NCBI RefSeq assembly: GCF_040802235.1
Contig: NC_133167.1
Span: 17,600,501-17,664,500 of the forward strand
DNA: 64,000 nucleotides
Direction of reading: 5' to 3'
DNA from: Manis javanica
Lineage: Eukaryota; Chordata; Mammalia; Pholidota; Manidae
This document shows positions 1 to 11,891 of this stretch, in pieces. A program made the translations under genes and the position numbers. Each line of letters starts with the position of its first letter. Position 1 is the stretch's first letter. Below the pieces are notes generated by a model. The model had not been told where the DNA came from and ran no database searches. It saw only the letters and a program-made list of their open reading frames with translations.

Positions 1-59
1 TTAAAATTTCAGTACAATGAAATCTCTATTTCAGAATCTCTTGTGCATACAATTTTGTG

Positions 60-620
60 CACCTGCACTATTATTTTTTTAAAATAAATTTCTAAAGGAG
101 GAAAACACATGTGCACATTTTAGAGTTTGATACTTATTCTCCAAATTACCCTCCAGGAGGCTGTGCCAATTGAAGCTTCCTTCATCAGAATGTAGGGGTG
201 GCTCTTGCCCCACACTCCCGCCAACAACTGGCTATTACAAATCTTTTTAATCCTATCAATCTAAGTGAAAAATGACATCTCATTTTAATTTGCTTATTTG
301 AATTATTAGTGAGGTTATAAACATCTTGACTATGAAATCTGGCATTTGTATGTCTTCTTTTATCAAGTGCTTCTTCAGGTCTTTTGCTCATTTTCTATGA
401 GGCTTGTAGCTTTCTACATGAGCTATGGTTTAATAATATTACTCTTCCTCTATCATGTTGCAAATATTTTTTCCATTTTGTTGCTTTGTTGTTTAGCTAT
501 ATTGTTGGTTTGTTTTGCTGCATTGAGATTTTATGTTCTCATGTCAAATTTCTCAGATCTTTTCCTTTCTGGTTTTTGTTGTTGTCGTGATACTGGGAAG
601 CCTATCACATCAAAATTATA
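60..620 (-). repeat. Old L1 LINE 3'-half fragment, antisense
   Basis: Read on the minus strand this resembles the ORF2 end and 3' part of an old mammalian L1. On the plus strand it shows the usual antisense landmarks in order: a decayed 'cccaccaacaa' stretch near 220, 'aaatgacatctcattttaattt' type sequence near 270-295, and 'cttttgctcattttctat' near 380. Many substitutions and no long frame indicate an ancient L1M-type copy. The subfamily cannot be named by eye. Confidence 0.6.
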
Positions 621-769
621 AAAGAAATTTTTCTGCGTTTTCTCTATTGCTTTGCAGCTTAACCACTTTTCATTAAAATTTCATCCTTTTCTGTGTGTTT
701 TTAATTAGATGGACAATATGTGATTACATTCTAGTCATTTCCTTAGATGTAATCTCTGTTATCCTATTA

Positions 770-1018
770 AAGTTTGTCCTTTCAGAATTTTTTATGCATT
801 TACATTCTTATATCCATATGAAGCACACACACATTTAACATATAGGGTATTCTATGTTATTTATAACTGGCTTTTTCATTGAACAGTGTTTAAAAATATT
901 TCCTTGTCAGAACCAAATAGATTGACCTCTGCCTTTTGTAATTGCTGCATGACAGTGTGTTGTATGAATGTACTATAATTCATGGTTTAATTCTTTTTAT
1001 TTAAAGATAATGCATCTG
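770..1018 (-). repeat. Second old L1-like fragment, AT-rich
   Basis: AT-rich sequence with the pattern of antisense old L1 3' ends: a degenerate 'gctgcatgacagtgtgttgtatgaatgtac' stretch near 945-972 corresponds to the common L1 'ggctgcatagtattccat' region. It runs directly into a TG microsatellite. It is heavily decayed and no coding frame survives. Confidence 0.4.
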
Positions 1019-1024
1019 GAGTGT

Positions 1025-1074
<50 letters not shown>
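1019..1074. repeat. (TG)n microsatellite
   Basis: Nearly pure GT dinucleotide run of about 54 bases with one C interruption near 1029. It is likely length-polymorphic. Confidence 0.97.
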
Positions 1075-1076
<2 letters not shown>

Positions 1077-2089
1077 TGAATTAGCAATATGACTTAATTT
1101 GTTTCCCATTAATCTTCCAACTATCCTAACACAACGGGTATAGAATAACCCATTTTTCCTCTACTGACTTGAGATGTTGCTTTATAATTGAATAAATACT
1201 CGATGGACAGTGTGGAGAGATGGACAGAGCGCAGTGGTCAGGAACATGTGAAGGTGTGTTCTGCTTCTGCTGTACCAGAAGCGCCAGCTGGTCTGGTATT
1301 CCTATTTCCCTGCCAGTCATATAGCTTGCTTTACACAAACATAAAAAAAGTAGTGACCAATATTCCCTAATTGTTTTATCCCCAGGTATACAGAAATCTT
1401 AGTTTTGAAGTGGGACCATTTCTCCTTCCTCTCCTTCCCCCCCTCTTCCTCTTCCTCCACACTCATTATCTGGTAGACCTGCCTATTATTTCCATCTCCC
1501 CTGGGTTCCTTGAGTCCTATATGTGCCATGCGGCTCTGGGGAAGACCCTGATCATTCCTTCCTGGGAACCTGGATAGGAATGTTAGAAACCAAGCTGGTT
1601 TTTGCTTTTACAAAATGCTCCACTGGTAAATCTGAGATGATTTGGAGGTGGTGAATCAGCTTTAATTCAATATAATTTAAAATTAAAAATTGTTATTTTT
1701 TGCTTAGATTTACCAGTTTACTATAAAGAATATGAACTAGCAGCCAGATGAACCAGCCGGGTCTGGAAGGATCCTGAGTGCAGGAATGCCCTGGGGAGCT
1801 GGAGTACACCATCTTCCTGAAAGGTGTATGTGTTCACCAATTTGGAAACTTGTCTTAATTTTAGTTGTGGCATATTTATTTTAGTGGCAATTAGGAAAAA
1901 ACACCTTCACACATGTGAGCCACAAGTCTAAAATAGATATTTAAGTTAACAAAAGTGAATTGATTTAAAGAACATTGTACTTGAGTACACATGGCAAAAA
2001 TGCTTCAGATGGTTTAAGGATGATTCAAGTTTGGTAAATCTCAAGTTAGAAGACAGTATTAGCAGTCAAGAATGCCCTCAGCTATAAGT
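1075..2089. other. Intergenic, no gene seen
   Basis: About 1 kb with no recognisable exon or RNA gene. It holds a pyrimidine-rich patch near 1410-1465 and AT-rich sequence near 1660-1720. Short open frames on both strands look random. Confidence 0.6.
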
Positions 2090-2802
<713 letters not shown>

Positions 2803-2819
2803 AAAAAGAACTTAACTCA
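2803..2819. repeat. Target-site duplication, right copy (AK6 retrocopy)
   Basis: Perfect match to 2090-2106. It merges with the poly-A tail, so the exact left edge is ambiguous by a few A's. Confidence 0.9.
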
Positions 2820-4340
2820 TAGTGGCTTAAAAACAGTGGAAATTTTGTGGTTGTCATTTTTACCTAATGTCTGTTAGTGTTGGTTTGGGGCTTAATGATG
2901 TCCAAGGGTCAACTACCTCTTGTGATTCTTTTGGCCTTTTCCTTATGGCCCCATGATGGCTGCTGAAAATCTAGCTATCCCAACCAAAAGGAAGTAAAAG
3001 GAAGAGGTGGTGCGAAGGAGCATCTTTCCCTTTTGTCAGGAAAATCAAACTTTGCCAGAGTTCTCAGCAGTCTTCTGAAGCCTCATTTGCCAGAACCACA
3101 TACATGGCTACCACGACATAAAGGAGGCTGGGACAGTGGACAATAGATTGTCATAACTGGCTTTCAGCATCCTCATCAACCTGAGGTCCTCTGTTGAGGA
3201 AGGAAGGGGAATGGGTAGCAGATAGACAACGGAAGTGTCTGCCACGTGGGACTGTGTGGACCTGCACAAAGCAGCAGAGAGAGGAGGCCATAGGGACTCC
3301 ACGAGAATGCCTCAGTAGGAATAATGTCAGGCTTTCAGCTCCAATCCCTAAGTGACAAACTGTACTTCACTTCCTGTTCTTGCGAGTTGGCAAGATAGCT
3401 TGTTATATCATTTCCATAAACCCTCCTTCAACTTAAGCTAGTAGAAGTGGGTGTCTACCCTTTATAGCCCTGAGCAGAGTTTTGACATGTTTTAACATGT
3501 GTTTTCTCATTTGTTTTTTATAGCAGTTATTATTATCTTTATTTTACACAAGAGGAAAAAGAGGTTCTGGGAGTTTAAGTCACCTAACTTCATGTGCCTT
3601 TAACCTAGGTATTCTGACAACTAGTATATTCTTTATGCTGTTTCCATATTTTTAGGGGGACAAGCTAAAGGGAAAGTATTTATTCCTTAAAGAGCATCAA
3701 GGGGACAAAGGGATAAATATATGAGAGATGGAGTTTCCTCTGGGGCTTGTCAATATCACCCATCAGCTCTATTCTTGGCTTAAGTCAAAAGCAGGAGGCA
3801 GCTTGACTCTGTCATGCATCTGGGTTTTGGAAACCTAGGGAATGTTTAGATTTCTGTTTGTCTATTTCCAAACTTTATGCATGTAATTTATTGTACTGAT
3901 TACAATTTAACATGGTTGGAAGATGTGAGACATCCAAGATTTGTGTGTTACAGATTTGTGTGAGAAGCACAAGAGAAAATAAATGCATTTGAGAGCTATT
4001 GCCCTCCTGCTTTCTCACGCCATAGTCTTTCCTTGGGTGACCTCAGCCAGCCATGGCTTTTACCACCACCAAGACAGTGTTGGCTATCAAGATGCTGATT
4101 CATCCTGGACAAGAAGAAGTCATCACCTCCTCTCCCTAGGCCTGACCTTTCTCCTGTATTCCTTATCTTGGTAAATGGTACAGTCATCTACACAGTCATG
4201 CCAGGAAATCATCACTCTCACATTATGCAGATTCTTTCTTCTAAATCATGCTTTAATACGCCCCCTCTCTGCTTCCCTAAAAGCCTCAGTTCAGGCCTTT
4301 ATTCCTTTTCAGAGAGTTGTGGGTATGATCTCCTGGACTC
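2820..4340. other. Intergenic with a weak MIR-like patch
   Basis: No exon recognised. The stretch 3500-3640 has a MIR-like pattern ('agaggaaaaagaggttctgggagtttaagtcac'). 2820-3120 resembles a decayed interspersed repeat ending in 'aaggaggctggga', family not named. The rest looks unique and noncoding. Confidence 0.5.
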
Positions 4341-4349
4341 AGTGTTTCC

Positions 4350-4482
4350 CAAGCTTGTTGGAAAACCTGGGGTGCTTGTTAATCATCTAGACTGCCAGGC
4401 CCCCTCCTAGACGCTGATTCAAGAGGCCTGGCATGGGGCCCTAGAATCTGTATGCTTAACAAGTGTCCCAGGCAATTTTTCT
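4350..4482. mobile_element. MER5A-like hAT DNA transposon fossil
   Basis: Contains in order the MER5A-type landmarks 'ggtgcttgttaatcatctaga', 'ctgattcaagaggcctggcatggggcc', 'agaatctgtatgcttaacaagtg' and 'cccaggcaa'. It is a nonautonomous element with no coding capacity. Confidence 0.75.
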
Positions 4483-4544
4483 GAGCAGCAGGAAGCCTGG
4501 AACTCAGCCAGTCTCCCTGCCCCAGGTCTCTCTCCTGTAAATCT

Positions 4545-4995
4545 CACCCTGCTCTGCTGTAGAAGGATTTTCTTAAAAGTGCCAGTGGCTCTTTATATGA
4601 AGTACAAAACCCAAACTTTGTAGTATGACAAATGGCACCATTTGGTCACTACTTCCCTCTCTAGTCTTGTCTCCTGCCTTCTCTGGGTTGTAATAATGCA
4701 TACTATGTGTCAAGTTTGAGCATCCCATTGCTTTTTTATTGCTCAATGCATTGCGTATGTTGCTCTTTCCACCTGGACAGCCCTCCTTCCCCAGGTCTAC
4801 CTTGAAAACTCCTATCCATTCTGCAAGACCCAACTCAAGTGTTTCTTCTTCCTTGACACTTTCCTTGCCACCCCTACAACTTGAGTGTTTGTTCATTATT
4901 GCAGTTACCCTATTGAATTCTCTATAGCAGAGACTGTGCTTAGCTTACCGGGGTGGTATCTGTGATAGTAGACGCTTGTTAAACATCTGTTGAAT
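4545..4995 (-). repeat. L2 LINE 3' fragment, antisense
   Basis: Pyrimidine-rich text with the antisense L2 vocabulary: 'ccacctggacagccctcc', 'tgcaagacccaactcaagtgtttcttcttcc', 'tgttgaataaag'. An old fragment common to all mammals. Confidence 0.75.
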
Positions 4996-5154
4996 AAAGA
5001 AAGATAGCCTTTCCTATGTGAGAGGAAATTCAGTGAAAGCAAATAGGGCAATTTCTAGGAAAATTTCCCTGTGAGTCTAAAGTCTATAGAGTTTCTTACT
5101 GTGAAGATCAGTCATCCTTCTATCTGTTGACATTTACAAAGTCAATATATTAAG

Positions 5155-5300
5155 CTATGTAATAATAGTCACATGTACCTGGTGCCTGCTGTGTGCTAGA
5201 AACTTTGCATTCACTGTTTCATTTCATTCTACAGATGAAGAAACTGAGGCTCGGAGGTGAATTAATTTGCCCAACATCACAGAACTGGTTAAGTGCGGGA
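5155..5300 (+). repeat. MIR SINE
   Basis: Core landmarks are 'cctgctgtgtgctagaaactttgc', 'acagatgaagaaactgaggctcgga' and 'acagaactggttaagtg'. Confidence 0.85.
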
Positions 5301-5529
5301 TTGGTACAATGCTATTCTGCCTCTCCCAAGGATATATTTAACAACCATTAGGATATGGTGTATGTCCTAGGAAGTCCTGGACAAAACATCCCTGCACCAA
5401 GGTTGCAAGTAATATAAGTGAGTGAAGCAATGTAGGCACAATGCAATAGGGTAGGGAATGTGGCAAACTGGCGGGTGTACACCCTGTTTAAAGCAGCCAG
5501 CCAAGACCTGAGTGCCAGCTAATTGTTCT

Positions 5530-6747
5530 CATCAACACTTTATTGTGAAAAATTTCACATATTGAAACTAAAAAGATTTTGCAGTGTGTATCTGTATACC
5601 TACTGCCTAGATCCTACTATTAACATTTTACTTGCTGTATCCCGTATCTATGCATCTGGCCACCCCTATATTCATTAATCCATTTTACTCTCATATGTGT
5701 TTCAGAGTAAACTGTAGACAGCAGTATACTTCTTCCTAAGCACATCAATATGTACAAAATTAACTAGAGATAAGTATTTGTTTATAGTTTTTCTTTTATG
5801 TAAAATTTGTATACCACAAAACGCACAGATCGTCAGTGCATATTCACTAAGTTTTGACAGACACATGCTCCTATATAATCCCAACTCCCATCAATGTAGA
5901 AAACTTTATCATTATCTCTAAAACTCCCCTCATGTGCTTCCCCAGTTTGTCTCTGCTTTCACCCCCAAACAAAGTAACCACTGTTCTGATTATTTTCCAT
6001 CACAGATTAGTTTTTTTCCTGTTCTAGAACTTTATAAAAGTGGCATCACACAGTACGAACTCTTTTATGTTAGACTCCTTTCACTCAGTTTAGAGTTTGA
6101 GAGATACTTCCATATTGCTCAGTGTGTCAGTAGTTCATTTCTTTTTATTGCTGAGAAGTATTCTATTGTATGAATAGGTCAGTTTCTCCATCCATCCTCC
6201 TATGTATGGATACCTGATCTGTTTTTGGTTTTTGGCTATTATGAATAAATCTATTAGTATTTTTGTACAAATGTTTTTGTGACTGTATATTTTCATTTCT
6301 TTTGAGTATATTCCTAGAAGTGGAATTGCTGAATTATAGAGTAGGAGTATGTTTAGGGTTATAAGAAACTGCTAGACCTTTTACCAAAGTGGTTACACCA
6401 TTTTACATTCCCACCAATCGTGTGTGAGTTCTCATTGCTCCATATACTCACCAGCACTTGATATTATCATTCTTTTTTAGTCATGATATTGATGGTTCAA
6501 GTGGTATTTCCTTTGTGGTTTTAATTGCATTTTCCTGATGACCAATGATGTTGAACGCTTTTTCATGTATGTATTGGTCACTTGTATATCTTCTTTTGTG
6601 AAGTCTGTTCAAATCGTTTGTCCCTTTTTTTGGTTTTGCATTATTTTAATTTTTGTTGGAGTTCTTATATACCCTGGATGCCAGTTTTTTGTCACATATG
6701 TGATTTACAATAGTTTTCTTCCAGATGGTGGCTTGTCTATTCCTTTT
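5530..6747 (-). repeat. Old L1 LINE, antisense, left of nested insertion
   Basis: The plus strand reads as antisense L1: 'ctattatgaataaatctattagtattt', 'ttcctagaagtggaattgctgaa', 'ttacattcccaccaatcgtgtgtgag', 'ttttaattgcattttcctgatgacc'. Decay is moderate to high. Continuous L1 sequence resumes after a younger insertion at 6765-7042. The leftmost part (5530-6170) may belong to a separate old element. Confidence 0.75.
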
Positions 6748-6764
6748 CTTAATGGCATCTTTTT

Positions 6765-7042
6765 AAAAAATTTATTTTATTTTATTTTTTTTACTAAGGT
6801 ATTATCGATATATGCTCTTCTGAAGGTTTCACATGAAAACAATGTGGTTACTACATTCACCCACGTTATCATGTCCCCCCCATACCCCAATGCAGTCACT
6901 GCCCATCAGTGTACTAAGATGCCGCAGAGTCACTATTTGCCTTCTCTGTGCTACACTGTTTTCCCCGTGATCCTCCCCCACACCATGTGTGCCAATCATA
7001 ATACCCCTCAATCCCCTTCTCCTTCCCTCCCCTCCCATCCTA
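6765..7042 (-). mobile_element. 5'-truncated young L1 3' end nested in older L1
   Basis: A minus-strand insertion: it starts with an A/T tail read as T-runs at 6765-6790, followed by the L1 3' end type repeated elsewhere in this window ('gaaggtttcacatgaaaac', 'cagtcactgcccatcagtgta', 'cacagagtcactatttgcc'-like). The 17-base duplications tcttaatggcatctttt (6748-6764) and tcttaatggtatctttt (7043-7059) flank it with one mismatch, proving target-primed insertion into the older L1. It is only the last ~280 bases of the element. Confidence 0.88.
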
Positions 7043-7059
7043 TCTTAATGGTATCTTTT

Positions 7060-7345
7060 GATGAGCAGGGTTTTTATATTTTAATGAAGTGTAATTTATC
7101 AAAAATTTTTTTAATGGTTTCTGCATTCTTTGATTTGTTTGAGAGACTTTTTTTTGTTTATCCCTAAGTCATGTAGATTCATCCTCATTTTTCTTTAAAA
7201 GCTTTATAGTTTTAGCTTTTGTATTTAGGCTTATGATTCATCTCAAAATAATGTTTGTATGTGAGGTAGAGGTCAAGGTTCATATTTTTCCCATATCTAG
7301 TTATTTCAGCACCATTTTGTTGACACAACTTTTCTTTCCTCATTG
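7060..7345 (-). repeat. Old L1, antisense, right of nested insertion
   Basis: Continues the interrupted L1: 'ttcatcctcatttttctttaaaagctttatagttttagctttt', 'aggtcaaggttcatattttt'. The reading resumes directly after the right target-site duplication. Confidence 0.7.
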
Positions 7346-8590
7346 GCACTTTAGTTGAAAATCAAATGATGGTGTGAGTGTGGCTCTATTTCTACGATCT
7401 CTTCCCTGTACTGGTTTTAGCTGATTTTCGTCCTGGGCTCAGTACCGCCAGACCTTCCAAACTTAAAAGAGAGCATAGAAATTCAAAAAAAATTTTAAAC
7501 ATAAAAAAGTCTAAATTTAAAAAAATTGAAAAGCAATTCTAACTTCGAAGAGCAAACAAAGAAATTAACCCTATGAGCCAAAGAAACTCATCTGCAGGAT
7601 GACTGGGTCTGTGGCATTGGGACTAGGGGAGGTAATTTCAGCAGAAAGCTGGAGATGTTCAAGTACAAATGAAGGGCCTATTTGACGTGAACAAAAATGG
7701 GAACATTTCCAGGCAAATAGGTGGATTTTACTAGTCAATGCAAGTCAATGAGAATTCATTGCCAGGGTGAGATTAAAACCCAGGACTGAGCTTTCTTTGG
7801 TGCCTAGAAAGTGGGGGAGCACTTTGTGGAGTTATTTGGGATTACATGTAGAAACAAAACAGAGAGGGCCAAGTGGGAGATGAGGGAAGAACAGGACACC
7901 CTGGATTGCTTTAGAGGAATTGAGTGAGTGTAGGTATCTAGACAGACCAGTGACATGAAAACACAAGGACCAAGAAAGTCCAGAGTGAGCTGATTTGGAG
8001 TAAAGGGTCTGGAGTGGAGAGAACTAAGAGACCAGGGGAAGTCTAGAACTAGAGGAAGATGCTTCCTGGAATTGGCTGAAGGCCTTTTTGGCTCTGGGTG
8101 GAAGTTGAGACAGGGTACCCAGAAGACATACAACCTCAAGGCACCATGGTTAAAGGAGGGTTGTCTGCAGGACCACACACTTTCCAACTTAATGCTTAAG
8201 TTGTTAGCTTTTTTTTTTTTTTAACATTTTAAGGTTATATTTTACATTTAACATTTGTAACAGGAACTGCTTCATGTGTTTCAAAAATAAAAAATATTAA
8301 AAACTTTTAATGAAAAATCTTCCCACCTGTTTCCCATCTGTCCAGTTCCTGTCTTCAACCCCTCTACCCCCAGGTAGCCATTTGTGCAGGTTATTTTTAC
8401 TGTAGCTAAGGATACTACTTTGGCAGCTGTGTCCGGCAGACAGTGTAGATCATGTGCTAGTTGGTCCACATAGGACAGAGCTCAGTGCCATCAGCTTTGT
8501 GTAAGAGAAAGCAAGCAAGGCGGCATTAGACACAGAAGTGCGTAAGAGACGGCTATCAGGGAAGGAAGTCATTCTGCTCAAACTGAGACA
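7346..8590. other. Intergenic, no gene seen
   Basis: Noncoding sequence. There is an A-rich stretch at 7480-7560 and a T15 run near 8209. A 127-codon minus-strand open frame (7804-8187) has no recognisable domain and I treat it as chance. Confidence 0.5.
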
Positions 8591-8591
8591 T

Positions 8592-8955
8592 GGTGCTTAT
8601 TATGGACAAGACCGTGTCCCCTCGGGCTCACATGCTGAAGTTCTAACCTTCAATGTGGCAGTATTTGGAAGTGGTGTCTTTGGGAGGCAATTTAAATGAA
8701 ATTATGGGGTAAGGCCTCCCTAATGGGATTAGTGTCTTTCTAAGAAGAGGAAGCGACCACAGCTCTTTCTCTCTACCACGTGAGGACACAGCGAGAAGGC
8801 AGCCGTCTGCAAGCCAGGAAGGGAGCCCTCACCAGGAACCAGGCCGGCCCCCTGATTTCAGACTTCCAGCCTCCAGAACTGGGAGAAATAAATACCTGTT
8901 GTTTAAGCCACCAAGTCTACTGTATGTTGTGATAACAGCCTGAGCTGATTAAGGC
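8592..8955 (+). mobile_element. Solo MaLR-type (MST/MLT1-like) LTR
   Basis: Characteristic ERVL-MaLR LTR landmarks in order: 'tgtcccctcgggctcacatgctgaagttctaacc', 'ttatggggtaaggcctccc', 'cacgtgaggacacagcgagaaggc', 'ccagcctccagaactgggagaaataaat' with an AATAAA signal near 8886, and 'gataacagcctgagctgattaaggca'. No internal retroviral sequence flanks it. Confidence 0.8.
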
Positions 8956-10120
8956 AGAGCTGGAGGACCAAAGCGTTAGCTATATGAGAACTGTGAAAAG
9001 ATTTTCAGTTCTCTGAAATATACCTTTTACTTGCTTTGCTGGGAGTATCCAAATGTACTGTATTTGAAAGTCTGGGTTCACACAAAGGGACTGAGAACCA
9101 GTGTGGAAGTGTGGAGGAAGAGCTGTGGAAGAATGACCACAGGGATAGGATTACTAAGGGCTCGAAGCCTGTGACACGCTGATTAGCGTATGACTACATG
9201 GGTCATCTCAAACATCTCCTTATGCTTGGGCAATTGCTAAACTCTCATCTGGGAGGAATTTAAGGGGAGAATGAATGTATGTGAAAGGGTTTGCAAACCT
9301 TAAACGGTGGTGTTAAGTTCTAGTTGTTGGCTGTCTAACCTGGCTTCTGGCGGGTGGAGATTATTTTCAACTTGATTAATTCACTCCCCTCTACTCTTGT
9401 TGGGTTTGATTTGAAGGTAATGCTGCCATCTCCTGGAATCATCTTGCAACTACAGCCCCTGGTCACCAGGAGTAAATTATTTTTTTGCCCTTGCTTGATC
9501 TCAGGTGTTGTCAGTATAGCAAAGTCATTTCTTACAGTAGTGATGGAATCAACTTTCCCTCCAGTGTTATTTCCCAGGGTCTGGAGGTGACATAAACAGA
9601 AGGCATGTCATTAGTGGGTCTCCCAGCCTCTAGAAATATAATCCATCTTTCTTTCCTTTGTTTTTCTTTCTTCAACAGCTTTTTATTGCATCCTAATTGC
9701 CAAGCTCTCTTTTAGAAAATTGGGATACAGTAATCAAAATAGGTAAGGATCTCTGTCCTCGTGAACCTATAATCTAGATTGGAAAGTGACAGTGAACAAT
9801 ACTGTATGTAATAAGCAGATTATATAGTATGTTGAAAGTAATAACCACTATGGGAATAGAAAAATATTTAAAATAAAACATAGAAAGGGACATCAGGAAC
9901 ATTAGGGAGATGCAACTGTGACTAGGTGGACAGAGTGGGCCTCAGGGAGAAGGCAGCTCTGAGCAAACACTTGGAGGAGGTGATGGAGTTACCTGCAGGT
10001 ATCCGTGGAAGAGCATTCAGAGAAGAGCAAGCATTGACAGCAATGCCTTAAGGCAGGAGTGGAGCAAGGAGGCCAGTGTGGCTGGAGCCGCACTCTAAGG
10101 GGCAAGGAAGGGTATGGTTA
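8956..10120. other. Intergenic, no gene seen
   Basis: No exon or RNA gene recognised. 9660-9960 looks like an old mammalian repeat (a 'tttttattgcatcctaattgccaagc' type region), family uncertain. Confidence 0.45.
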
Positions 10121-10124
10121 GAGG

Positions 10125-10552
10125 ATGTTGTGGGCTGCATTGTGTCCCCCCAAATTCATATGTTGATGTCCTAACCCCCAGAGCATCAGAATGGGGCCTA
10201 TTTGGAAATAGGGTTGTTGCAGTGGTAATTAGTTAAGATGAGGTCATTACAGACGGAGCCGTACTCCAATGCAACTGGTACTCTTATAAAAAGGGGAAAT
10301 TTGGACACAAACACATGCACACAAGGAGAATGTTATGTGAAAATGAAGGCAGAGACTGAAGTGATGCATCTACAAGGCAAGGAATGACAAAGACAGCCGG
10401 CAGATCACCTTGCAGCCTGCAGAAGGGACCAAGCCTGCGGACATCCTGCCCTGGGACTTGCAATCTCCAGAACTGTGAGACAGTGACTCTCCATTGTTTA
10501 TGCCCCCTGGTTTGTGGCACTTTGCTGTGGCAACCCTAGCAACCTAATACAG
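10125..10552 (+). mobile_element. Second MaLR/MLT1-like LTR
   Basis: Landmarks: 'cccccaaattcatatgttgatgtcctaaccccca', 'tatttggaaatagggttgttgcagtggtaattagttaagatgaggtca', 'cttataaaaaggggaaatttggacaca', 'caatctccagaactgtgagaca', 'gcaaccctagcaacctaataca'. It has a TATAAAA box near 10285. Diverged from the first LTR, so a different subfamily. Confidence 0.78.
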
Positions 10553-10859
10553 AGGGATAATGAGGGGGGATAGGGGCAAGGGGTGGAGGAGCCGTGGAGA
10601 AGGCCTTAAAAGCTATGCTAAGGATATTAGCTTTTCAAATTTACTTTTTTCCCGTGATTAAATGAGGTATAGCTCCCAAATGCAAGCACTATTGAGCATT
10701 AGAAAACCATGAATATAATTTACATGCTCATGTGTCTAAAGAAAAAAAAAGTGATATGACCATCTTCATAGGCCTTTGACAAAACTCAATACTGTTACTG
10801 ATTTAGAAAATAAACATAAAAGAAGAGGAGTAGCAACTTTAAAAGCATGTATTAACTAA

Positions 10860-11040
10860 ATTCCAGATTTTATTTGGATTTTGCCAGTTTTCCCATTATC
10901 TCCTCTTCTGGATCCAACCCAGGGGACCACATTGCATTGAGTTGACATGTCTCCCCAATCTCCTGTGGTTTCTAACAGTTTTGCTCAGCCTTTATTTTTT
11001 GGATTGATTATTTCTTTGACATATCTTCTTGTATAGTACC
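10860..11040 (-). repeat. Old L1/LINE-type fragment
   Basis: Contains 'gccagttttcccattatctcctcttctggatccaacccaggggaccacattgcattgagttgacatgtctccc', a decayed copy of a familiar interspersed mammalian sequence. Subfamily not assigned. Confidence 0.5.
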
Positions 11041-11720
11041 TTAAGTATGTATAGGTTTTAAACTACTAACTAATTTGCACACACATATTAACATAATAGG
11101 AATACGGTGACATAAACAAAGCAAATCTATAATTACCAGCCATCTCCAGTGAAGCCAAGAAAACCATTTAGGCACCCTAGGCATTTGTGAAAATTTATCT
11201 ATAATATGATGGATATTTTCCAACTGTACTTGAACCATCAGACAAATTAAAGCAGCCCATTTCTGGGATCTGTTCACATCCCATATGTTCTTTTAACCAT
11301 AGATAGTCTATAGTCATGAGATTTTGGGGTGCTACAACTTGCACCCCTCCCAACTCCTGGTTGAGTTCCAACAGTACAGATCCAGTCAAATTCGTTGTCT
11401 CACTGTATGCACATGCCAGCCTAGACATCTCCCTCCTCCTTCTTATGGCAAGTCCAGGAGACGGTGGGCTGGATGCAGCCACAACCGCAGCATCGTCCGG
11501 ATCCCTGGGGAGGCTTTTTGATGATCATCCCCCGGCACGAGTCCTCCAGAGAGTGCTGATGCCGGAAGCTCCTCCTCATATCGTATCTTATTTCATTTTC
11601 TGGGTATCCAAGCTAGGCCTTGATCTTCTGCGTAGAAACAAACAGACCCTTTGCCCACACTTTGACATGCCCTCTATACCACTGTGCAGAACTCATTGGA
11701 GGTCAGCACACAGTAACTGC
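11041..11720. other. Intergenic, no gene seen
   Basis: No recognised gene. Open frames of 95-145 codons here on opposite strands overlap each other and have no domain. The longest ends by reading into the adjacent T-run. Confidence 0.45.

Positions 11721-11747
<27 letters not shown>
11721..11747. repeat. Poly-T run (27 T)
   Basis: Uninterrupted T27 followed by 'aattaag'. It may be the tail of a very short minus-strand retroposed fragment, because the young L1 3' ends here also begin T-run plus 'aattaag'. The identity of the body is unclear. Confidence 0.8.
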
Positions 11748-11751
<4 letters not shown>

Positions 11752-11891
11752 AAGAGAAAGGAATATTATCAGAAAAGAGTACCTCCATAGCTGATCATCT
11801 GACACCCTTTAAGTGATCAACATTAAGGATATTTAAAGCATGCGTTGATCTTTGATTTACCAATAGTGTTATCCTGTTAACGAGTAATCCC

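Noticed and set aside
6538-7167. 209-codon plus-strand open frame
   Set aside because: It runs antisense through two nested L1 elements and has no recognised protein similarity.
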